A stretch of DNA of 11,649 nucleotides from the NCBI GenBank assembly GCA_016288355.1, contig JAEEYY010000026.1:1-11649 (forward strand). Reading direction: 5' to 3'. Of the stretch, positions 6,673 through 11,649 are shown one piece after another; positions within the stretch are counted from its first letter, which is position 1; every line of letters starts with the position of its first letter. The DNA comes from Synergistes sp. (GTDB lineage: Bacteria > Synergistota > Synergistia > Synergistales > Synergistaceae). Under the pieces are notes generated by a model that was not told where the DNA came from, made no database searches, and saw nothing but the letters and a program-made list of their open reading frames with translations. A program made the position numbers and the translations under genes.

Positions 6673-7815
6673 ATGAGAAAGTATCTTTCATGTTTTGTAC
6701 TGGCGCTGCTCGTTGCGCTGATGTGCGCTCCGATGGCTGTCGCTGCGGACCCGATCAAGATCGGCGTTGTCGTCCCGACGACAGGACCGATCGCTTATGA
6801 CGGAGGCCTGATGCTCAACGGAATCAAAATGGCTCTGGATGAGGTCAACAAGGCCGGAGGCGCTAACGGGAGCAAGTTTGAGCTCTACATCGAAGACAGC
6901 GCAAACGTCCCCGCGACCGCAGTAGCGGCGATGGAAAAGCTGGTCGGCATGCAGAAAGTCACCGCAGTCATCGGAGACTTCGGAAGCTCCTGCACGCTGG
7001 CTATGATGCCTGTCGCAGAGAGATCCCAGACGCTGGTCATCACGCCGATATCGCTGGCTCCGAAGATCACCGAGTCCGGCAACAAATGGGTATTCCGCGG
7101 CTGCGATAACTCCTCGATGATAGCCAAGGCATTCACGAAATGGGCGGTAAACGACAAAAACGCTAAGAAATGGGCCTACATAGCGATCAACACAGACTAT
7201 GGCCGCGGCTCAGTCGAGTCCTTCAACGCCGAGCTGGAAAAGAACGGCGCGAAGGCTGTCTTCACCGAATACTTCAACCAGGGCGAGACCGACTACAACC
7301 CGATAGTCACGAAGCTGAAGGCCTCAGGTGCCGACGCTCTCTGCATGTTCGGTGAGACCGTAGACCTTTCGCGCGTTGTTGCCCAGTTCTATGAGCAGGG
7401 CCTCGGCGGAAAGATGCTTCTTATGGACCCGACCAGCGGCACATTCAACGCCAAGTTCCTCGAACTCGCGAAGAAAAACGCCAACGGCATAGTCGGAGCC
7501 AGCCGCTTTGTGGCAAGCATCCCGACCCCCGCAGCCAAGAAGTTCACAGAAGACTACAGAGCTCTCTACAAGATCGATCCTGAGAAGTACGCCCAGGCAG
7601 GCTATGACTGCATGAAGATGGTGGCTCTCGCGGTCAAGAACGCCGGTTCGACAGACAGAGCCGCTGTCCGCGACGCGCTCGCAGCCGTCAAGTATGAGGG
7701 GCCGCAGGGCAAAGCTCACTTCGACGAGAAGAACCAGCTCCAGATCGGTGAATACATAGTAGAAGTAAAGGATGGCAAGATCGAGGCCATAGCAGGCCCG
7801 ATATCCGGCGAATAG
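6673..7815 (+). CDS. livK: Periplasmic branched-chain amino acid-type substrate-binding protein (LivK-like)
   Basis: This is a 380-residue exported binding protein that captures the substrate for the LivHMGF complex. A Sec signal peptide is clear: MRKY, a hydrophobic core to about residue 20, then AVA-AD with cleavage near 24/25. No proper lipobox is present although C18 lies nearby, so it should be a free periplasmic protein and the cell a diderm. The mature part has the peripla_BP_6/ANF fold: IKIGVVVPTTGP (28-39), GDFGSSCTLAMMPVAE (101-116), ITPISLAPKITESGNKWVFR (123-142) and INTDYGRGS (172-180). Residues around 102-110 and 123-128 are where LivJ/LivK-type proteins hold the amino-acid carboxylate and amino groups. 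ATG 6673 follows GGAGGTG (6658-6664). Codon use is more biased to C-ending codons than in neighbours, as expected for a highly expressed protein. The ligand is not determinable here. Confidence 0.94.
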   Translation: MRKYLSCFVLALLVALMCAPMAVAADPIKIGVVVPTTGPIAYDGGLMLNGIKMALDEVNKAGGANGSKFELYIEDSANVPATAVAAMEKLVGMQKVTAVIGDFGSSCTLAMMPVAERSQTLVITPISLAPKITESGNKWVFRGCDNSSMIAKAFTKWAVNDKNAKKWAYIAINTDYGRGSVESFNAELEKNGAKAVFTEYFNQGETDYNPIVTKLKASGADALCMFGETVDLSRVVAQFYEQGLGGKMLLMDPTSGTFNAKFLELAKKNANGIVGASRFVASIPTPAAKKFTEDYRALYKIDPEKYAQAGYDCMKMVALAVKNAGSTDRAAVRDALAAVKYEGPQGKAHFDEKNQLQIGEYIVEVKDGKIEAIAGPISGE

Positions 7816-7838
7816 CCGAGAAAAGGTTCTCAATTTAT

Positions 7839-7866
7839 AAAGGGCTGCGCTTTTGCGCAGCCCTTT
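7839..7866 (+). terminator. Strong intercistronic hairpin between livK and livH (partial terminator or mRNA stabiliser)
   Basis: AAAGGGCTGCGC (7839-7850), a TTTT loop (7851-7854) and GCGCAGCCCTTT (7855-7866) form a perfect 12-bp stem. Only a short U run follows, and it is part of the stem itself, so full termination is unlikely. Its place directly after the binding-protein gene fits a role in raising livK mRNA above that of the permease genes, through partial termination or protection of the 3' end. Confidence 0.65.
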
Positions 7867-7915
7867 ACAGGGACCAAAATGGAATCAGCCGTTTCTCAGT
7901 AAGGAGTGGGTCGCA

Positions 7916-8785
7916 ATGATGCTGACAGTTTTTCTTCAACAGACGCTGAACGGAATCATCTTAGGCTGCATTTACGCGCTGATCGCGCTGGGACTGTCGC
8001 TTATATTCGGAATCCTTGAGACCGCAAATTTTGCGCATGGGGAATTCTATATGATAGGCGCTTTTATCGGCTTTTTCAGCACGTCGCTGCTTGGGCTCCC
8101 GTTTTTTATCTCAATATTGGTGGCGATGGCCGGCATGGGGGTGTTGGGCGCAGTCATAGAACGCATAGTATTCCGTCCGATCGTCGGAAAACCGCTGATA
8201 AACAGCATGCTTCTTTCCTTCGGGCTCTCTACCGCGCTTGCGAACCTGGCGCTCTTCCTTTTCAAGCCCGATCCCAGGAAGATCGAATCCGGCCTGAGCG
8301 AATTCCATTTTGATATCTGCGGGATCTTCATGACCGCGGAAAGGCTTTCCATACTGGTGCTCTGCGTTGTGCTGGTCTGCCTGCTTTCATGGTTCATACA
8401 GTACACCAGGACAGGCAAGTCCATGAGAGCCATAGCTCAGGACCGTACCGCGGCGGAGCTGGCCGGCATAAATGTACGGCGCATCTACTCGGTGACCTTT
8501 GCTATAAGCGGGGCTCTTGCCGCAGCAGCCGGCACGATGGTCGGCGCGATGTTTTATGTGCAGCCCGATATGGGGCTCGCCGTAACGCTTAAATCCTTCA
8601 TTATCATCACTCTGGGAGGCATCGGTCAGATAAAGGGCGTAATTTTTGCCGCGATACTTATAGGGCTGGTCGAAAGCCTCGGCGGCGGATTCATCAGTTA
8701 TGCCTACAAGGACGCCTACCCGTTTATCCTTATGTTACTGCTGTTCATCTTAAAGCCTGAAGGACTTGCGGGAGGCGGAAAGTGA
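7916..8785 (+). CDS. livH: LIV-type ABC transporter permease LivH
   Basis: This is a 289-residue inner-membrane permease with about eight hydrophobic segments. Family features are NGIILGCIYALIALGLSLIFG (12-32), ANFAHGEFYMIGAF (38-50), the cytoplasmic coupling loop MRAIAQDRTAAELAGINV (170-187) that contacts the ATPases, and IITLGGIGQIKGVIFAAILIG (230-250). ATG 7916 was chosen because AAGGAG (7901-7906) lies 9 nt upstream. The frame stays open further back to a TTG at 7853, but that codon is inside the hairpin and has no ribosome-binding site. It ends by overlapping the livM start (TGATG), so the two permeases are probably translationally coupled in equal amounts. Confidence 0.95.
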   Translation: MMLTVFLQQTLNGIILGCIYALIALGLSLIFGILETANFAHGEFYMIGAFIGFFSTSLLGLPFFISILVAMAGMGVLGAVIERIVFRPIVGKPLINSMLLSFGLSTALANLALFLFKPDPRKIESGLSEFHFDICGIFMTAERLSILVLCVVLVCLLSWFIQYTRTGKSMRAIAQDRTAAELAGINVRRIYSVTFAISGALAAAAGTMVGAMFYVQPDMGLAVTLKSFIIITLGGIGQIKGVIFAAILIGLVESLGGGFISYAYKDAYPFILMLLLFILKPEGLAGGGK

Positions 8786-9759
8786 TGAATAAGACCGCAA
8801 AATTAGGAATAATGTCAGCTGCGGCTGTGGTACTGCTCGTTCTGCCGCATCTGTTTACGATGGACTATTATATGCATATCTTTGTAATGTCGGAAATCTA
8901 CGCGGTGCTTGCCATGTCGCTTGCTCTCATCGTCGGTTTCTCGGGGCAGGTGTCGATGGGGCATGCCGCATTTTACGGGATAGGCGCATATGTTTCGGCA
9001 ATACTCAGCACAAGGCTGGGAATGTCTTTCTGGGTAAACTTCTGGATATCTGGGCTGGCTGCAGGCCTGATATCTTATCTCACCGGCAGGCTCGTGCTGA
9101 GGCTCAGAGGACATGTGCTTGCCATCACGACGGCGTTCTTCTGCGTGCTGGTCAATGTCATAATGGTCAACTGGATCCCCGTTACGAACGGACCGATGGG
9201 GATAGTTGGCATACCGCGTCCCTCGCCGATAAATCTCTTCGGGCTGAAGATCGTTTTTGAAACACGTATGCACTACTATTATCTCGGTCTTCTCTTCGTA
9301 GCGGCGTCGGCGTGGTTCCTGTACAGAATAACGACCTCCCGCCTGGGCGACAACCTTATCGGCGTGCGCGAGAATGAAGAGCTTGCCAAGTCGCTGGGGA
9401 TAGACACGATGAGGAATAAGGTCTTCGCCTTTACGGTAGGCGGCGCATTTGCCGGACTTGCGGGATCTTTCTACGCACACTACATACTTTTCATAAGCCC
9501 CGTGACTTTTACGATAGGCGAATCGATAAACGTGCTTGTCATGGTCATATTCGGAGGCATGAGCACGCTGCTCGGGCCGGTCTTCGGCGCGATACTGCTC
9601 AGTATACTGCCTGAGTTCCTGCGTATGGCAGGAGCGCTGCGCCTCATTATCTACGGAATATCGCTGATATGCTTCATAATATGGCTGCCGCAGGGAGTCT
9701 GGGGAAGCCTCAAAAACTGGTGGATCAACAAGAAAAACTCGGACAGCGCGGCGGGTTAG
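8785..9759 (+). CDS. livM: LIV-type ABC transporter permease LivM
   Basis: This is a 324-residue inner-membrane permease, the partner of LivH. It has a run of hydrophobic helices, the segment LALIVGFSGQVSMGHAAFYGIGAY (46-69), LRLRGHVLAITTAFF (105-119), NGPMGIVGIPRP (135-146), and the coupling loop GVRENEELAKSLGIDTMRNK (193-212). ATG 8785 shares its A with the livH stop codon, and GGAGG (8771-8775) lies 9 nt upstream. A GTG at 8782 is an alternative. It is the last gene of the operon and a terminator follows 29 nt later. The C-terminus is polar (NWWINKKNSD) and slightly extended past the last helix; nothing looks broken. Confidence 0.95.
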   Translation: MNKTAKLGIMSAAAVVLLVLPHLFTMDYYMHIFVMSEIYAVLAMSLALIVGFSGQVSMGHAAFYGIGAYVSAILSTRLGMSFWVNFWISGLAAGLISYLTGRLVLRLRGHVLAITTAFFCVLVNVIMVNWIPVTNGPMGIVGIPRPSPINLFGLKIVFETRMHYYYLGLLFVAASAWFLYRITTSRLGDNLIGVRENEELAKSLGIDTMRNKVFAFTVGGAFAGLAGSFYAHYILFISPVTFTIGESINVLVMVIFGGMSTLLGPVFGAILLSILPEFLRMAGALRLIIYGISLICFIIWLPQGVWGSLKNWWINKKNSDSAAG

Positions 9760-9788
9760 CGAAAACCGCGACACATTCGCAAAACATG

Positions 9789-9817
9789 GGATCTGCAGCT
9801 CTGCAGGTCCTTTTTTT
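9789..9817 (+). terminator. Rho-independent terminator of the iclR-liv operon
   Basis: GGATCTGCA (9789-9797), loop GCTC (9798-9801) and TGCAGGTCC (9802-9810) form a 9-bp stem with one G-U pair, directly followed by seven T residues (9811-9817). This is a standard intrinsic terminator 29 nt after the livM stop codon. Confidence 0.85.
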
Positions 9818-9838
9818 GTGCAGCGGCTTCAAAAAAAG
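9810..9838. repeat. Inverted repeat between convergent genes
   Basis: CTTTTTTTG (9810-9818) and CAAAAAAAG (9830-9838) are perfect 9-nt inverted arms around an 11-nt centre. The left arm supplies the U tract of the liv terminator. On the minus strand the right arm gives a U7 run downstream of the MFS gene, but no strong stem precedes it, so a bidirectional terminator is only suggested. Confidence 0.4.
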
Positions 9839-9876
9839 CACAGTATGCGGCGGTGGTACCAGTGCGGCGGTCTCCA

Positions 9877-11085
9877 TCAGCTTTCCTTCCTCCGGCCGTA
9901 AAGCATCCCGCGGCGTTCAAGCCGGCGCCATACAGCGGCGGTCAGGATACAGCAGACGAGCGCGAAAATCACCACGGCGCGGAAGCCGAATACAGGGTCG
10001 GTGGCTTCTGTGATATATGAAGAGACAAACGGCACGACGGCAAAAGCGACCGCTATCGCAAACCACACCATAGATACAGCGGCAGGCTGGAGACGGCGCG
10101 GCGAATAGTCGGAGACGAGAGCAATATGCAGCGGGAAGCCGAAGCCCATGCCGACGCCGAAGAAAAAGCCCAGTATCATGAGGGAGATCCTGCTCGGATG
10201 TACAGACGCAAGCAGGAGCAGAACAGCCATCGAAGCCGTTATGGGCGCGGACAGCCTGCTGCGCGGATAGCGGTCAAGGACCCTGCCCAGGAACAGGCGG
10301 ACCAGTACGCCGACCGCGGCGTTCGAAGAGAGAAAATAGGACGACATCAGGCCGAAGACCGCCGTCATCGAGGACATGAAAGATGAAGCGGCGTCGACTG
10401 TTGAAAAGATGATCATCATAAGGACAGAGAGCACGACTGCAGGTATCCTGAGGCATTCCCCCATACCCGCAAAGGGCGAGGCAGAGGCCGGGACATCGTC
10501 TAAAGAGACGTCGCCGGTATCAAGCGCGAAGATAGTGACTGCCGACATTGCGGCAGACAGAAGCACAGGAATGAAGATATACGCGGTAAAATGCCCTTTT
10601 GCAAGCAGCGCGTCCGCTATCGGCACCGCCGTAAGCATCGGGGCAAGGCCCCCTGCCATTATAAAGGAGTATGCGCGTCCGCGTTCTTCTTTCGGGAACG
10701 CCAGCGACTGGTATGCGGCAAGCGCGATCTGTGTGAAAGCCGTGCCGCTGCCGAAAAGAAGACGCGCCGCAAAAGCCGGGATGAAGGAGCCTCCCGAGAA
10801 AGCTATGGCAAGCGCCCCTGCTGTAGAGAGGACGCCGCCGGCGGCAAGCAGCTTTTTAAAGCCGAAGCGCGGGATGAAGCTTCCGAGTATCAGACGGAAT
10901 ATCAGAGAGGCAATATAAAACGCGGAAACGAGAGCTCCTGCGCGCGCTGCGGAAAAACCCGCGTGAGCGTAATATACCGGCAGCAGATAAGAAACGTTCG
11001 AGCAGGCGAAGTTAAAATAGAAGGCGATCGCAAGCAGTATTATTTTTTTATTTTTTTGCTGAGATGCGCCCCGTGAAACTGACAT
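9877..11085 (-). CDS. Major facilitator superfamily (MFS) transporter
   Basis: This is a 402-residue inner-membrane protein with a pattern of about 12 hydrophobic helices in two halves, a usual MFS length. The loop between helices 2 and 3 carries a motif-A-like GSFIPRFGFKK (68-78). The equivalent loop in the second half reads GRVLDRYPRSRL, closer to the motif-A consensus. The polar, lysine-bearing N-terminus (ASQQKNKK) is expected in the cytoplasm. The substrate cannot be named. ATG 11085 is preceded by a modest GGGTGA-type ribosome-binding site. The gene is convergent with the liv operon and divergent from the amidohydrolase gene 190 nt away, so the transporter may import the hydrolase's substrate; this is inference. 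GC content is rather high across the gene, but nothing suggests transfer or damage. Confidence 0.92.
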   Translation of the reverse strand: MSVSRGASQQKNKKIILLAIAFYFNFACSNVSYLLPVYYAHAGFSAARAGALVSAFYIASLIFRLILGSFIPRFGFKKLLAAGGVLSTAGALAIAFSGGSFIPAFAARLLFGSGTAFTQIALAAYQSLAFPKEERGRAYSFIMAGGLAPMLTAVPIADALLAKGHFTAYIFIPVLLSAAMSAVTIFALDTGDVSLDDVPASASPFAGMGECLRIPAVVLSVLMMIIFSTVDAASSFMSSMTAVFGLMSSYFLSSNAAVGVLVRLFLGRVLDRYPRSRLSAPITASMAVLLLLASVHPSRISLMILGFFFGVGMGFGFPLHIALVSDYSPRRLQPAAVSMVWFAIAVAFAVVPFVSSYITEATDPVFGFRAVVIFALVCCILTAAVWRRLERRGMLYGRRKES

Positions 11086-11135
11086 TTGACATCGTCACCC
11101 GAATATATTGGTTTTTCGCAGCAGATGCACGGCAT

Positions 11136-11165
11136 ATTCTATCGCAGGCGTTCTGCCGCGTGCAA
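11136..11165 (-). promoter_or_regulatory. Candidate promoter of the MFS gene
   Basis: On the minus strand TTGCAC (11160-11165) and TAGAAT (11136-11141) are 18 nt apart. Transcription would begin near 11129, giving a leader of about 43 nt before the ATG at 11085. Confidence 0.4.
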
Positions 11166-11171
11166 CCGAAA

Positions 11172-11191
11172 ATCATATATTATGATATATG
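11172..11191. repeat. Overlapping AT-rich palindromes in the MFS/amidohydrolase spacer
   Basis: Two perfect inverted repeats overlap here: ATCATA-TAT-TATGAT (11172-11186) and CATATAT-TATG-ATATATG (11174-11191). They lie 7 nt upstream of the candidate -35 box of the MFS gene, where an activator or shared operator could bind. AT-rich sequence makes palindromes more likely by chance. Confidence 0.35.
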
Positions 11192-11274
11192 GCATGTAAA
11201 GTCTGAATATAGACGTTTTTCCCGGCATGAATCTCCGGGAGCGGCAATACAGGCATAAAGGCGGAAATTAAAAG

Positions 11275-11649
11275 ATGAAAATGATCGATTCACATGTACA
11301 TATATACCCTGAATTTCTGAAAAAGGAACGTGACAGGATAGCCGCGCGCGAGCCCTGGTTCGAAATGCTTACGTCATCGCGCTTCCACAAATGGGGCACC
11401 GCCTGTGAGCTTATCGAAGCGATGGACGCATCCGGCGTCGAACGCTCGTTTGCTACTACTTTTGCTTTCCGGGATATCGCGCTGTGCCGGGAGATGAACG
11501 ATCATCTCTTCGAAGCGGCAAAAAACAGCGGCGGGCGCATAGTGCCCCTTGCGGTTGTACCTCCGGCTTCGCGTGATGCAGTGCGCGAAGCGGAGCGCGC
11601 CTTTGATATGGGAGCCGCCGGCATCGGCGAGCTCTTCCCCGACGGGCAG
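11275..11649 (+). CDS. Amidohydrolase-2-type metal-dependent hydrolase, N-terminal part (runs off right edge)
   Basis: The first 125 residues of a TIM-barrel metal-dependent hydrolase are visible, with the frame open to the window edge. The N-terminal strand carries the metal-binding HxH motif in MIDSHVHIYP (H7 and H9). Next come an insertion rich in charged and aromatic residues (about 14-45), ACELIEAMDASGVERSFATTFAF (49-71), and GGRIVPLAVVPP, followed by GAAGIGELFPDG where the amidohydrolase-2 family usually has a GakGikl-type strand. Members include uracil-5-carboxylate/ACMSD-like decarboxylases and various C-C or C-N hydrolases, so the reaction is open. ATG 11275 lies 9 nt after GGCGGA (11260-11265); ATG 11281 is a less well placed alternative. 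The further metal ligands are beyond the edge. It is divergent from the MFS gene. Confidence 0.82.
   Translation, partial: MKMIDSHVHIYPEFLKKERDRIAAREPWFEMLTSSRFHKWGTACELIEAMDASGVERSFATTFAFRDIALCREMNDHLFEAAKNSGGRIVPLAVVPPASRDAVREAERAFDMGAAGIGELFPDGQ

Noticed and set aside
7324..7833. Minus-strand open frame opposite the end of livK
   Set aside because: It is a shadow of the strongly codon-biased livK gene, with no start signal and no recognisable domain.
7853..7915. Upstream extension of LivH to a TTG at 7853
   Set aside because: The codon lies in the hairpin loop, lacks a ribosome-binding site and would add 21 non-family residues. ATG 7916 has a proper AAGGAG site.
8815..9774. Long minus-strand open frame (about 319 codons) opposite livM
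   Set aside because: Its translation is rich in R, H, E and Y without hydrophobic core or motif pattern, typical of the antisense of a membrane-protein gene. LivM is certain on the other strand.
9845..9871. Direct repeat TGCGGCGGT and palindrome TGGTACCA downstream of the MFS gene
   Set aside because: They are short, GC-rich and of low complexity. They do not form a stem before the minus-strand U run, so neither a terminator nor an attachment site is supported.

Overview
The window looks like chromosome from a Gram-negative (diderm), probably anaerobic, amino-acid- or organic-acid-using bacterium. GC content is moderate, Ile ATA and Arg AGG/AGA codons are frequent, and Shine-Dalgarno sites are strong (GGAGG type). 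Gene content is catabolic: an aconitase-superfamily hydro-lyase, a LIV-type ABC importer, FadR- and IclR-type regulators and an amidohydrolase. The style recalls Synergistota (Cloacibacillus/Synergistes-like), but that is an impression from gene style only. I see no rRNA, tRNA, CRISPR array, insertion sequence or phage gene.

Layout. (1) 1-2316, minus strand: a FadR-type GntR regulator, then an HD-domain protein, then the first 301 residues of an aconitase/isopropylmalate-dehydratase-type large subunit that runs off the left edge. (2) 2317-2841: a 525-nt divergent spacer, AT-rich on its left half and GC-rich on its right. It holds a perfect FadR-subfamily-type operator (TGGT-CTT-ACCA). (3) 2842-4158, plus: a stand-alone radical SAM protein with a degenerate cobalamin-binding-like N-terminus. 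(4) 4287-9817, plus: a complete IclR regulator plus branched-chain amino acid-type (LIV) ABC importer operon, ordered iclR-livG-livF-livK-hairpin-livH-livM. It has a good promoter at the front and a Rho-independent terminator at the end. (5) 9877-11085, minus: a 12-TM MFS transporter, convergent with the liv operon. (6) 11275 to the right edge, plus: the first 125 residues of an amidohydrolase-2-type metal-dependent hydrolase, divergent from the MFS gene.

How the parts may work together. The liv genes form a whole importer: two ATPases, one periplasmic binding protein and two permeases. The IclR protein, encoded first, is its probable ligand-responsive regulator. A strong hairpin between livK and livH could keep the binding protein in excess over the permeases. 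On the left, the GntR regulator probably controls the HD/hydro-lyase pair. The MFS/amidohydrolase pair may be a small uptake-and-hydrolysis module. The imported or degraded compounds cannot be named from this sequence.

The most unusual material is the GntR/HD/hydro-lyase group, because the hydro-lyase departs from canonical residues at several otherwise conserved positions and the HD protein has a full H-HD-H-H-D ligand set. The orphan radical SAM protein beside a textbook GntR operator is also notable.
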